64,000 nucleotides of DNA, from contig NZ_BSFC01000011.1 in NCBI RefSeq assembly GCF_027922145.1, positions 496,001 to 560,000 on the forward strand, written 5' to 3'. The DNA comes from Novosphingobium resinovorum. Its GTDB lineage: Bacteria; Pseudomonadota; Alphaproteobacteria; Sphingomonadales; Sphingomonadaceae. Of this stretch, positions 1 to 7,761 are shown piece by piece. A program made the translations under genes and the position numbers. Every line of letters starts with the position of its first letter. The first letter of the stretch is position 1. The notes beneath the pieces were generated by a model. It was not told the DNA's origin and searched no databases. It saw only the letters and a list, made by a program, of their open reading frames with translations.

Positions 1-154
1 TGCCGCCGGGCATCAGTTTGCGGCGCTTCACCTCGACCACCACCTTGTTGGTGCGGCCGTGGCTGAAGGTCTGCTTGACCTCACCCGCTTCCACTGAGCG
101 CTTAAGCCCAAGCGGCTTGCGGCCCAGGGTCGGTTTGTTGTCGGTCTCGCTCAT
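1..154 (-). CDS. infB: Translation initiation factor IF-2, N-terminal fragment
   Basis: IF-2 is the GTPase that brings initiator tRNA to the 30S ribosome. Only the first 51 codons are inside the window; the rest lies beyond the left edge. The start reads MSETDNKPTLGRKPLGLK, followed by a stretch containing KQTFSHGRTNKVVVEVKRR, which is typical of the N-terminal region of alphaproteobacterial IF-2. It follows ylxR by 22 bp on the same strand in the standard order rimP-nusA-ylxR-infB, which supports the call even though the GTPase domain is not visible. Confidence 0.93.
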   Translation of the reverse strand, partial: MSETDNKPTLGRKPLGLKRSVEAGEVKQTFSHGRTNKVVVEVKRRKLMPGG

Positions 155-176
155 ATTTCTCGTCTTCGCCCTTCGC

Positions 177-935
177 TCAATTCGTCGTCACGGAGTCGGC
201 CTGGGCCGCTCCGTCAGTGTCATCCATGCTGGGCCTGTGTAAGTCACTTTGGCCGTCGTCCCCGTTCGAGGCCTCCCGGCTGATGACCTGCCCTTGGAAA
301 TGCAGGAGGCGCTTTAGCAGCGTTTCGACTCGGTCAGCCGCTCCGCGATCGTTCAGCGCCAGGTGAACGACGTTGTCGCGGCCCAATGCCACAGACAACG
401 TGTCCCGGTCCAGAGGCAAGGTGACGCCTCGCAGACCAGTTCCTTCCGCCTCGGACCCGACCCGCCAGGCCTGGTCCAGCTTGCGCGATCCGTCTTCACG
501 CGCATCGGCGGCATGGGCAAGCCATTCGACCCGCCCCTCACGCGCGTTCTGCGCGATGCGGTCCGAGCCCATGAGCAGCCTGCCCGATTTCAGTTCAAGG
601 CCCAGCCGGTCGGTCAGCGCGCGGCACAGCGCAGCCTCGATCCGATCCGCTAGGTCGTCGGGGATGGTAATGGCCGCGCCCTTGTAGGCCCGTGCCAGTG
701 CTCCCTTAAGTTTGTTCTTCGACACCGCAATTTCAAGGTCTGCGCGAGAAACGCCGATCCACGCGCCGCGCCCGGGGGCACGCGCGTGGACGTCGGGGAG
801 CACCAGACCGTCCGGCGAGATCGCCAGACGGATGAACTCCCCGCGCACAGCCTTCTCGCCGGAGAGGATGCAGGTCCTCTCCGGCGAATTGCCGTCAATG
901 TCGGAGCTTACGCGCTCATTGCGAGGATTCCGCAT
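177..935 (-). CDS. YlxR (DUF448) RNA-binding protein with C-terminal L7Ae-like extension
   Basis: The 252-residue protein has an N-terminal DUF448/YlxR domain (about residues 15-90) with the motifs ERTCILSG and GRGAWIGVSR. This family is a small nucleic-acid-binding protein encoded beside nusA. The middle and C-terminal part (about residues 95-215) resembles the L7Ae/YlxQ fold in pattern (alternating amphipathic helices and a VVHLALND segment), so two genes that are separate in Firmicutes appear fused here. The L7Ae assignment is by resemblance only. The start overlaps the nusA 3' end by 20 bp, implying translational coupling. Its exact role is not established; an auxiliary function in transcription or translation is inferred from the operon. 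Confidence 0.88.
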   Translation of the reverse strand: MRNPRNERVSSDIDGNSPERTCILSGEKAVRGEFIRLAISPDGLVLPDVHARAPGRGAWIGVSRADLEIAVSKNKLKGALARAYKGAAITIPDDLADRIEAALCRALTDRLGLELKSGRLLMGSDRIAQNAREGRVEWLAHAADAREDGSRKLDQAWRVGSEAEGTGLRGVTLPLDRDTLSVALGRDNVVHLALNDRGAADRVETLLKRLLHFQGQVISREASNGDDGQSDLHRPSMDDTDGAAQADSVTTN

Positions 936-2538
936 CGGCGGCCTCCTCAGCTTGCGGTTCGTCTTCGAACCAGTGGGCGCGCGCGGCCATGATGATTTCG
1001 TTGCCCTGCTCTTCGGTCAGGCCGTACTCGCCGAGCACGCCGCCCTTATCCTCGTCGCGACCAGCGCGCTTGTTCACCGAACCGTCGCGGCGACGCTGTT
1101 CGGTGCGCTTCTTGGCGATGAGTTCGTCAGTCGCAAGGTCGGCGAGGTCGTCGAGCGTCTTGATGCCGCCCTTGCCGAGCACGACCAGCATCGCTTCGGT
1201 GAGGTGCGGCAGTTCGGCCAGCGCATCCTCGACGCCCAGCGCACGGCGGGCTTCGCGGTTGGCTTCCTCGCGGCGATCGAGCGCTTCCTGCGCACGGTTC
1301 TGCAGTTCTTCGGCCAGCTCTTCGTCGAAGCCTTCGATGTTCGCCAGTTCGGCGGCATCGATATAGGCGACTTCTTCCAGCTCGCTGAAGCCTTCGGCGA
1401 CCAGCAGCTGCGAGAGCGTCTCGTCGACGTCCAGCTCCTCCTCGAACATCTTCGAGCGCTCGACGAATTCCTTCTGGCGCTTCTCCGAGGATTCCGCCTC
1501 GGTCATGATGTCGATCTGCGAGCCGGTCAGCTGCGAGGCCAGACGCACGTTCTGGCCGCGACGGCCGATCGCGAGGCTGAGCTGATCGTCAGGCACCACG
1601 ACTTCGATGCGGCTTTCTTCCTCGTCGATGACGACGCGGCTGACGGTCGCGGGCTGCAGCGCGTTGACCACGAACGTCGCGGTGTCCTCGCTCCAGGGGA
1701 TGATGTCGATCTTCTCGCCCTGCATTTCCTGCACGACCGCCTGCACACGGCTACCCTTCATGCCGACGCAGGCGCCGACCGGATCGATCGAGCTGTCGTT
1801 GCTGATCACACCGATCTTGGCGCGCGAACCCGGATCGCGGGCGGCTGCCTTGATCTCGATGACGCCGTCGTAGATCTCGGGCACTTCCTGCGCGAACAGG
1901 CGCTTCATGAAGTCCGGGTGCGCGCGGCTGAGGAAGATCTGCGGGCCGCGGTTCTGGCGCTCGACGCGCAGGACCAGCGCCCGCACGCGCTCGCCGACAC
2001 GGGCGGCTTCGCGGGGGATCTGCTGGTCGCGGCGGATCACGCCCTCGGCGCGGCCAAGGTTGACGATCACGTGGCCGAACTCGACCGACTTGATGACGCC
2101 GGTGATGACTTCGCCGGCGCGGTCCTTGAACTCTTCGTACTGACGGTCACGCTCGGCGTCGCGGACCTTCTGGAAGATCACCTGCTTGGCCGACTGCGCG
2201 TCGATGCGGCCGAGGTCCACCGGGGGTAGCGGGTCGACGATGAAGTCGCCCAGCGCAGCGCCCTTCTGGAGCTTCTCGGCCTGCTTGAGGTCGACCTGCT
2301 TGAAGTAGTCCTCAACCTCTTCCACGACTTCGACGACGCGCCACAGGCGCAAGTCGCCGGTACGCGGATCGAGCTTCGCGCGGATGTCGTTCTCGGCGCC
2401 GTAGCGGTTGCGGGCCGACTTCTGGATGGCTTCTTCCATCGCCTCGATGACGATCGACTTGTCGATCATCTTTTCCGAAGCAACGGAGTTCGCAATCGCG
2501 ATCAGCTCGGCGCGGTTGGCGGAAATCGCACTGGCCAT
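916..2538 (-). CDS. nusA: Transcription termination/antitermination factor NusA
   Basis: NusA binds RNA polymerase and nascent RNA and modulates pausing, termination and antitermination. The 540-residue protein shows the expected order: N-terminal polymerase-binding domain (about 1-125), S1 domain (about 133-200, with GEVITGVIKSVEFGHVIVNLGR), two KH domains (about 200-345, with IGRRGQNVRLASQLTG), then C-terminal helical repeats and an acidic tail ending EEAADAESSQ. Acidic C-terminal repeats are usual in proteobacterial NusA. It sits 3 bp after rimP and overlaps ylxR, so the four genes are almost certainly one transcript. Confidence 0.98.
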   Translation of the reverse strand: MASAISANRAELIAIANSVASEKMIDKSIVIEAMEEAIQKSARNRYGAENDIRAKLDPRTGDLRLWRVVEVVEEVEDYFKQVDLKQAEKLQKGAALGDFIVDPLPPVDLGRIDAQSAKQVIFQKVRDAERDRQYEEFKDRAGEVITGVIKSVEFGHVIVNLGRAEGVIRRDQQIPREAARVGERVRALVLRVERQNRGPQIFLSRAHPDFMKRLFAQEVPEIYDGVIEIKAAARDPGSRAKIGVISNDSSIDPVGACVGMKGSRVQAVVQEMQGEKIDIIPWSEDTATFVVNALQPATVSRVVIDEEESRIEVVVPDDQLSLAIGRRGQNVRLASQLTGSQIDIMTEAESSEKRQKEFVERSKMFEEELDVDETLSQLLVAEGFSELEEVAYIDAAELANIEGFDEELAEELQNRAQEALDRREEANREARRALGVEDALAELPHLTEAMLVVLGKGGIKTLDDLADLATDELIAKKRTEQRRRDGSVNKRAGRDEDKGGVLGEYGLTEEQGNEIIMAARAHWFEDEPQAEEAADAESSQ

Positions 2539-2541
2539 GGC

Positions 2542-3114
2542 TTAGTCTTCCTGTTCCTCAAGAATGTCGTCCGCGCCGCTGGTATCCTGCGGGCGGCTTG
2601 CTGCGATGAGCCTGTCGGTAAGGATCAGCCTTGCCGACTGAACGTCTGCGAGCGGGAAGGACACGCGGCCGGACTTCTTGTCCTCCAGCGTGACCACTTC
2701 GCTTCCTGCCTCACCCTCGATGCCGACGAGGTCGCCGTGCAGGCCCTTGCGGTTGCCTTCGACGGGATTGATCAGGTTGATCTTCGCCTCATGGCCCGCC
2801 CAGTTGGCGTAGTCCTTGATGCGGGTGAGCGGACGGTCGATGCCCGGCGAGCTGACTTCGAGGCGATAGGCCTCCTCGATCAGCGTCTCGCCCGCTTCCT
2901 CGAGCGCATCCATGCGATCGGAGATGCGGTGCGACAGCGCCGCGCAGTCGTCGAGCACAAGCTGGCCGGTCTTCGGGTCCTCGGCCATGATCTGGAGCGC
3001 AATCTCGTCGTCACCGACTTCGCTCTTGCCGAAAATGCGCACGCGCACGAGATCGAAGCCCAGGGCGGCGACCTCCGGCTCGATGACTTCGGTAAGGCGT
3101 GCGATATCGACCAA
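2542..3114 (-). CDS. rimP: Ribosome maturation factor RimP
   Basis: RimP assists 30S subunit maturation. The 190-residue protein carries the family signatures VRVRIFGKS near the N-terminus, DDCAALSHRISDRMDALEE in the middle and YRLEVSSPGIDRPL around residue 85-100, followed by the small SH3-like C-terminal domain. The C-terminus has a short acidic extension. It is the first gene of the rimP-nusA-ylxR-infB operon. The 184-bp region before it holds a plausible promoter and a leader hairpin. Confidence 0.96.
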   Translation of the reverse strand: MVDIARLTEVIEPEVAALGFDLVRVRIFGKSEVGDDEIALQIMAEDPKTGQLVLDDCAALSHRISDRMDALEEAGETLIEEAYRLEVSSPGIDRPLTRIKDYANWAGHEAKINLINPVEGNRKGLHGDLVGIEGEAGSEVVTLEDKKSGRVSFPLADVQSARLILTDRLIAASRPQDTSGADDILEEQED

Positions 3115-3164
3115 TCTGGCTTCCGTTTCGTTTGTGCTTGCCGTGCGATGAGCAACGCGGTTTC

Positions 3165-3184
3165 GCGCCGGCCCCTACCGGCGC
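3165..3184 (-). other. Leader hairpin upstream of rimP
   Basis: A 7-bp GC stem (3165-3171 with 3178-3184, loop of 6) lies between the candidate promoter and the rimP start. It would fold in the 5' leader of the operon mRNA. No U-tract follows, so it is not an obvious terminator; a role in leader regulation or stability is only a guess. Confidence 0.4.
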
Positions 3185-3222
3185 CAGCCCGTTCGTTGTT
3201 TCACCAATTACGGGATGACGGC

Positions 3223-3251
3223 CAGATAGTCGCGATTCTGGAAAAATGCAA
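3223..3251 (-). promoter_or_regulatory. Candidate sigma-70 promoter of the rimP-nusA-ylxR-infB operon
   Basis: On the minus strand TTGCAT (3251-3246) and TATCTG (3228-3223) are separated by exactly 17 bp. Each box matches its consensus only partly. It is the best-placed pair in the 184-bp gap between rimP and the neighbouring gene. No mapping data support it. Confidence 0.4.
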
Positions 3252-3298
3252 GGGGCGGCGGACCATCATCGGGATCGAAAGGCTCAAAACCGGAGCTA

Positions 3299-4144
3299 CT
3301 ACTTCTTTTCCAGCTCACGAAGGTACGTGATGCGCCCATCGACGACACCCCACAGAAGCTTGTTGTCGGTTGTGGCAATGACCAGTGGAAAGCCGATGTT
3401 GAGGCTCACAAAAGAATGGATTTCCGTCGGCTGTCTGTCGAGGTGATGCGTCAGGAACATCACTTCCGCCTTCTCCCGCCGCATCTTGCCGACTTCCACC
3501 GGGAAACACGTCGCCATGAAACGGCGCTCGGCCATCAACTTTCCGTCCTGCGCCACATCGAACCGGTAGTGGCCGCCGGCAGGATAAACCTCTGCATCGG
3601 CGCTGGACGTGAGCACGTAGACGGCGACCGAGCCATCGGGACCGGGAGGCAGAACCAGCGCATTGGCCTGCGAAGCGGAACATAGCTCGTGACCCGGCCG
3701 CGATGCCCGATGCCAGGCAATCTCCCGCGCGGCAATCATCCGGAGCGCAAGCGGCGACATCGCCGAATCACCGCCATCAGCGACAATGCCACCCTCGATA
3801 TGCCCGGCACTATCAACCGTGTACCGCGCCCGCGCCACTGCAGCAGCGCCCTCGCCACCATAGAACGAAACCAGCAGCGCATCGCCGCTGGTCGGCTCGA
3901 CGATATATCCGGACAGCCTCAGTGCCGGGTCAGCAGGCGATTTTCCGATCCCACGCAGGTCCGCCTGAAAGCGATCGGTCGCGTGCCATGCTGCCTGATC
4001 GTAGAGGTACATCTGCAAGCCACGCTCCTGCGCCTTTTGCGCCGCAGCCAGTTCGCCTGCCTTGGGCGGCGCTGCATGACATGCTGCTCCGGGCGCCAGA
4101 CCAAGCATAAGACCGGCCACTATACCCAGAATGCGCTTTATCAC
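3299..4144 (-). CDS. Secreted protein of unknown function
   Basis: I do not recognise this family. The protein has a clear signal peptide (VIKRILGIVAGLMLGLAPGAACHA) and a mature part of about 255 residues with no transmembrane segment, so it should be periplasmic. I place the start at the GTG at 4144: it lies just after the pspF stop (4147), has a GGGGG ribosome-binding site 6 bp upstream and puts the signal peptide at the very N-terminus. An ATG at 4186 in the same frame would overlap pspF by 40 bp and bury the signal sequence. It is downstream of pspF on the same strand and may be cotranscribed. Any link to envelope stress is by position only. Confidence 0.75.
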   Translation of the reverse strand: MIKRILGIVAGLMLGLAPGAACHAAPPKAGELAAAQKAQERGLQMYLYDQAAWHATDRFQADLRGIGKSPADPALRLSGYIVEPTSGDALLVSFYGGEGAAAVARARYTVDSAGHIEGGIVADGGDSAMSPLALRMIAAREIAWHRASRPGHELCSASQANALVLPPGPDGSVAVYVLTSSADAEVYPAGGHYRFDVAQDGKLMAERRFMATCFPVEVGKMRREKAEVMFLTHHLDRQPTEIHSFVSLNIGFPLVIATTDNKLLWGVVDGRITYLRELEKK

Positions 4145-4146
4145 GT

Positions 4147-5175
4147 CTATCCCCCACTTGCCCGAAGCCCATGCTTTTTCAGACAATGTCGCAACTGATC
4201 GTACGTCAACCCCAAAGCGGCAGCAACTTTGCGCTGATTCCAGCGAAGCCTTTCAAGCGCGGACAGGATCAGCGCACGCTCATGCGCTTCGACGGATTCG
4301 CGCAACGAGGCGATCTCAGCGGGAAGGGTAGTCACTACAGGCACCAGCACCTGTTCGGGCGCTTTTTTAGCAGGCACCACCTCCGCCATCGCGCGCAGCC
4401 CCCATGCACTGACGAAGGGATCGAACACCACTTCCGCGATCGGCGCAGCCTCATCCCCCCAGCGGTAGACCGCGCGCTCGACCACATTGCGCAGTTCGCG
4501 CACGTTGCCGGGCCATTCGTGCGCCTCCAGCGCCTCCATCGCGGCGCCCGAGAAGCCGGGGAAGCGACCCCACTCCAGTTCGCTGGCCATGCGGCGGCCG
4601 TAGTAGTCGGCCAGTTCCGCGACGTCCCCTTCCCGCGCGCGCAGCGGCGGCAGGGTGATGACCTCGAAGCTCAGTCGGTCGAGCAGGTCGGCGCGAAAGG
4701 TGCCCTCGGCGGCCATGCGCGGCAGGTCGGCGTTGGTGGCGGCGACGATGCGCACGTCCACCGTCACCGCGCGCGAGGAACCGATGCGCACGACCTCGCC
4801 ATATTCGATCGCGCGCAGCAGACGCTCCTGCGCCGCCATCGACAGGTTGCCCAGTTCGTCGAGAAACAGGGTGCCGCGATCCGCCTCCTCGAACCGCCCT
4901 GCCCTGGCCCGTGTGGCCCCGGTGAACGCGCCCGCCTCGTGGCCGAACAGTTCGGCCTCTATCAGCGTCTCGGGCAGCGCCGCGCAGTTGAGGGTCACCA
5001 GGGGCTCGCCCCAGCGCGGCGAGAGATGGTGCAGGCGCTGGGCGATCAGTTCCTTGCCGGTCCCGCGCTCGCCGATGACGAGGACCGGACGGCGCACGGC
5101 GGCGGCGCGGCTGGCCCGCTCGACCGCATCGAGGAAGGCAGAGGACTGGCCGATGAAGTGGGTGTCGCGCTCCAT
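4147..5175 (-). CDS. pspF: PspF, sigma-54-dependent activator of the psp operon
   Basis: The 342-residue protein is an AAA+ bacterial enhancer-binding protein without an N-terminal receiver domain, as in PspF. Walker A is GERGTGKE at residues 35-42, the sigma-54 contact loop GAFTGA at 82-87, Walker B GTLFLDE at 101-107. A Fis-type helix-turn-helix (WNQRKVAAALGLTYDQLR) is at the C-terminus. It faces pspA across a 160-bp gap that contains a consensus sigma-54 promoter. In the known Psp systems PspA binds and inhibits PspF until membrane damage titrates it away; the same logic is inferred here. Confidence 0.95.
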   Translation of the reverse strand: MERDTHFIGQSSAFLDAVERASRAAAVRRPVLVIGERGTGKELIAQRLHHLSPRWGEPLVTLNCAALPETLIEAELFGHEAGAFTGATRARAGRFEEADRGTLFLDELGNLSMAAQERLLRAIEYGEVVRIGSSRAVTVDVRIVAATNADLPRMAAEGTFRADLLDRLSFEVITLPPLRAREGDVAELADYYGRRMASELEWGRFPGFSGAAMEALEAHEWPGNVRELRNVVERAVYRWGDEAAPIAEVVFDPFVSAWGLRAMAEVVPAKKAPEQVLVPVVTTLPAEIASLRESVEAHERALILSALERLRWNQRKVAAALGLTYDQLRHCLKKHGLRASGG

Positions 5176-5275
5176 TCCTGAAAGTTAGCGAAATTTCCCA
5201 TTCATTGGCAATTCATTTTACGCGCACTTTCGCACGGAGAAACCGAAATCCCGCAAATCCGCCATTCGCGCAGTT

Positions 5276-5291
5276 TGGCACGGGGGTTGCT
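5276..5291 (+). promoter_or_regulatory. Sigma-54 (-24/-12) promoter of the psp operon
   Basis: TGGCACGGGGGTTGCT matches the consensus TGGCACG-N4-TTGCW at every defined position. It sits 45 bp before the first ORF of the psp operon and about 100 bp from pspF, so the PspF upstream activating site should lie at about 5180-5260. A GCGAAA/TTTCGC inverted pair is visible there (near 5188 and 5229), but I cannot assign the site with certainty. The rpoN gene itself is at the other end of this window. Confidence 0.93.
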
Positions 5292-5335
5292 ATTACCTCG
5301 GCAAGACCAAGTTCAGGACTAGAGGAAACTTCGAC

Positions 5336-5539
5336 ATGCTCCCGATCACTGCGAACAGCACCGGCCAGGGACGCTCCACCACCCCGCGTTCGACACTGGC
5401 CCGCACCAAGCTCGACTGGGCGATCATCGTCAGCATGCTGGCGATGGGCGCACTCAATCTCGTGGCGCTGGCCGACAAGGTCGCGGTGCCCGAGGCGCAT
5501 GCCTCCTCGGTGCATTCGTGCGGAGCGCCGCTCGCATGA
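5336..5539 (+). CDS. Small single-pass membrane protein, first ORF of psp operon
   Basis: This 67-residue protein has one predicted transmembrane segment (about residues 27-47, [21 protein letters not shown]) and a short tail with the sequence HSCGAPLA. It is not PspB or PspG by sequence and I do not recognise it. The start is 45 bp after the sigma-54 promoter. Its stop overlaps the next in-frame ATG at 5536 (ATGA), which leads into pspA. The position suggests a membrane partner or regulator of PspA; that is inference. Confidence 0.7.
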   Translation: MLPITANSTGQGRSTTPRSTLARTKLDWAIIVSMLAMGALNLVALADKVAVPEAHASSVHSCGAPLA

Positions 5540-5691
5540 GCAGGCTCGACGCGGAGATCGAAGTGCTCCAGAATCCCGCCCCGAACGCACACTTCAATCC
5601 GGGGCGCGCCTACCGCTTCGACGCCGATGACATCCGGGCCACGACGGGTACTTTCACCTCGGGCCGCAGCTTCACCACAGGAACCACCGCC

Positions 5692-6366
5692 ATGGGCATC
5701 TTCTCCCGCACCCGCGACATCATCGCCGCCAACTTCAACGACCTGCTCGACAAGGCCGAAGACCCGGCCAAGATGATCCGCCTGATCATCCTCGAGATGG
5801 AGGAGACGCTGGTGGAAGTGCGCACAAGTTCGGCCCGCACGATCGCGGACCAGAAGGAACTGCGCCGCCACGTGGGCAAGCTGGACAAGCTGCAGGCCGA
5901 CTGGAACGACAAGGCGCAGCTGGCGCTGTCCAAGGACCGCGAGGACCTTGCCCGCGCCGCGCTGATGGAGCGCAAGAAGGCCGCCGACATGGCCGAGCAG
6001 CTCTCGGCCGAGATCCTGGTGCTCGACGACGCGCTGCGCGCCTACGAGGCCGACATCGAGAAGCTGCAGACCCGCCTGCGCGAGGCCCGCAGCCGCCAGT
6101 CGTCCATCGCGGCCCGCTTGCAGAGCGCGGAAAACAGGGTCAAGCTGCGCACGCTGCTGGCGAACGAGCGCGTGGACGAAGCCATGGCCCGGTTCGACCA
6201 GCTGGAGCGCCGCGTCGACTACGCGGAAGGCCGCGCCGAGGCCATGAGCCTCTCCGATCGCCGCCAGCCGACGCTCGCCGAGGAAATCGCGGCCTTGGCC
6301 GATGGCGACTCGATCGACGAGGAACTCGCGGAGATGAAGCGCCAGATGGCCGACAAGCAACAGTAA
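5692..6366 (+). CDS. pspA: Phage shock protein A (PspA/Vipp1 family)
   Basis: PspA is a peripheral membrane protein that repairs damaged inner membrane and in many bacteria inhibits PspF. From the ATG at 5692 the protein is 224 residues, matching the usual length (about 222), and starts with the conserved MGIFSRTRDIIAANFNDLLD amphipathic helix. The rest is continuous coiled coil, with the typical EDPAKMIRLIILEMEETL segment. An AGGA sits about 10 bp upstream. The frame is open back to an ATG at 5536 that overlaps the previous gene's stop, so a product with a 52-residue N-terminal extension is possible (see findings). Confidence 0.95.
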   Translation: MGIFSRTRDIIAANFNDLLDKAEDPAKMIRLIILEMEETLVEVRTSSARTIADQKELRRHVGKLDKLQADWNDKAQLALSKDREDLARAALMERKKAADMAEQLSAEILVLDDALRAYEADIEKLQTRLREARSRQSSIAARLQSAENRVKLRTLLANERVDEAMARFDQLERRVDYAEGRAEAMSLSDRRQPTLAEEIAALADGDSIDEELAEMKRQMADKQQ

Positions 6367-6393
6367 GACATTCGAGGGAAGGGAAAACAGGCA

Positions 6394-6807
6394 ATGTCTC
6401 GCGGACAATTCTATCTCGACAAGTCGAACGCCAAGATTTCGGGCGTGTGCTCAGGGATCGCGGATTACACCGGCGTCGATGCGCTGTGGATCCGGCTGGG
6501 CGCCGTGCTGCTGCTGTTCGCCGGGTTTCCGATCGTGATCGCCATCTACTTCGGCGTGGCCTGGCTGGCAGACAGCCGCCCGATGGGCCTCTATTCCGAG
6601 GACGAGGAAATGCGCCTGCTGCGCCGCATGGAACGCCGCCGCGCCCGCAAGGGGCTGACGAGCGGGGGGCTGAATTTCAGCCAGCCGTCCACCTCCAGCC
6701 GCCTGCGCACCGACTTGTCCGACATGGACCGCCGGATCGCGGACATGGAGGCACACTATTCCAACAGCAACTCGCGCCTTGCGGCCGAGATCGACTCGCT
6801 GCGCTGA
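6394..6807 (+). CDS. pspC: Phage shock protein C (PspC domain)
   Basis: The 137-residue protein begins with a PspC domain: YLDKSNAKISGVCSGIADY followed by a hydrophobic segment (about residues 30-58). The C-terminal half is charged and ends in a probable short coiled coil (residues about 105-137). PspC is an inner-membrane sensor that interacts with PspA and PspB and relays membrane stress. It follows pspA by 27 bp in the same operon. Confidence 0.93.
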   Translation: MSRGQFYLDKSNAKISGVCSGIADYTGVDALWIRLGAVLLLFAGFPIVIAIYFGVAWLADSRPMGLYSEDEEMRLLRRMERRRARKGLTSGGLNFSQPSTSSRLRTDLSDMDRRIADMEAHYSNSNSRLAAEIDSLR

Positions 6808-6855
6808 CACGCAGCCATCCGGGCAACGCCATCCGGGCAACAGGGACACGACGAC

Positions 6856-7137
6856 ATGGAAGACGCAATCTGGGTGCTGATCCCGCTCGCACCGTTCATC
6901 ATGGGCGGCTTCGCGATCTGGACCAAGCACCAGCGCAAGCTCGCCGAACTGCAGATCGAGGCGACCGCCGAAAAGGCCGCGCAATACGCCTCGCACAGCC
7001 GCGAACTCGAAGAGCGCGTGCGGGTGCTGGAGCGGATCATCACCGACGGCGGCTATGACACCGCCCTCCAGATCGAGGCGCTGCGGGACCGGCGCGAGGT
7101 CGAAAGCGCCCGCACGGCCGAGCCCAAGATCAACTGA
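6856..7137 (+). CDS. PspB-like membrane protein 1
   Basis: This 93-residue protein has one N-terminal membrane segment (about residues 4-22), then a coiled coil with the signature RVRVLERIITDGG and IEALRDRRE. It has the PspB layout: short outer end, one helix, cytoplasmic leucine-zipper-like helix. PspB normally cooperates with PspC in sensing stress. It shares TAEKAAQYA and RVLERIITDGG with the third member of the array (7453), so these two are recent duplicates. The call as PspB-like rests on topology, motif and position. Confidence 0.8.
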   Translation: MEDAIWVLIPLAPFIMGGFAIWTKHQRKLAELQIEATAEKAAQYASHSRELEERVRVLERIITDGGYDTALQIEALRDRREVESARTAEPKIN

Positions 7138-7147
7138 GGAGACCGCC

Positions 7148-7456
7148 ATGCAATGGGGTGGACCGGACTTCGTCCTCGTCATCGTCGGCATCTGTACCGG
7201 CGGCTGGGTGCTCAACAACTGGATCCGCGCGCGCCACGGCTATGCGCTGGAGGACGAATGGGGCGGCAAGACCGAGCGTGCGGATCACGCTGCTGGGGCG
7301 CGACTGGCTGAGGAAAACGCGCAGCTGCGCGCCCGGCTGGAAGCGCTGGAGAGCCGCACCGCCAGCCTCGAAACCATCGTCACCGATACCGGATACACGA
7401 CCGCCGCGCAGATAGAGAGCCTGCGCGCGCCGCTTCAGAAGGCAGCATCGCAATGA
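7148..7456 (+). CDS. PspB-like membrane protein 2
   Basis: The 102-residue protein begins MQWGGPDFVLVIVGICTGGW, one membrane helix, followed by a short polar linker and a coiled coil ending SLETIVTDTGYTTAAQIESLR. The end motif aligns with RVLERIITDGG...IEALR of its neighbours, but the rest has diverged. I chose the ATG at 7148 because an AGGAGA ribosome-binding site precedes it and it puts the membrane helix at the N-terminus. Its 3' end overlaps the next start by 4 bp. Confidence 0.75.
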   Translation: MQWGGPDFVLVIVGICTGGWVLNNWIRARHGYALEDEWGGKTERADHAAGARLAEENAQLRARLEALESRTASLETIVTDTGYTTAAQIESLRAPLQKAASQ

Positions 7457-7761
7457 GCCCCGGCGATTTCCTCGGCCTTTGCGCCGTCCTCATCACCATC
7501 ATCTCTGTCTTCGCGATCCTGATGGGCGCCTACAAGCGCCGCCTGGCCTTCCTCGAGCGCAAGCTGGAGATCACCGTCGGCGCGACCGCCGAAAAGGCCG
7601 CACAGTACGCAGCGCAAAACAGCACGCTTGAAAATCGCGTGCGGGTGCTGGAAAGAATCATCACCGACGGCGGCAGCGGCCACGACATCGCGCTCCAGAT
7701 CGAAGCGCTTCGAGTCGAGGACGCGCACGACGGCGATAGGGTGAAGGTGACCAAGCAATGA
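7453..7761 (+). CDS. PspB-like membrane protein 3
   Basis: This 102-residue protein has an N-terminal membrane helix (about residues 5-25, ending at YKRR), then a coiled coil with TAEKAAQYAAQN and NRVRVLERIITDGG, nearly identical to PspB-like protein 1. The start overlaps the previous stop (ATGA) and its stop overlaps the next start, so all four PspB-like genes are probably translated as a coupled set. Confidence 0.78.
   Translation: MSPGDFLGLCAVLITIISVFAILMGAYKRRLAFLERKLEITVGATAEKAAQYAAQNSTLENRVRVLERIITDGGSGHDIALQIEALRVEDAHDGDRVKVTKQ

Noticed and set aside
712..2229. 505-residue antisense frame opposite nusA
   Set aside because: GC-rich third positions keep the opposite strand open. It lacks protein-like patterns, and nusA is certain on the other strand.
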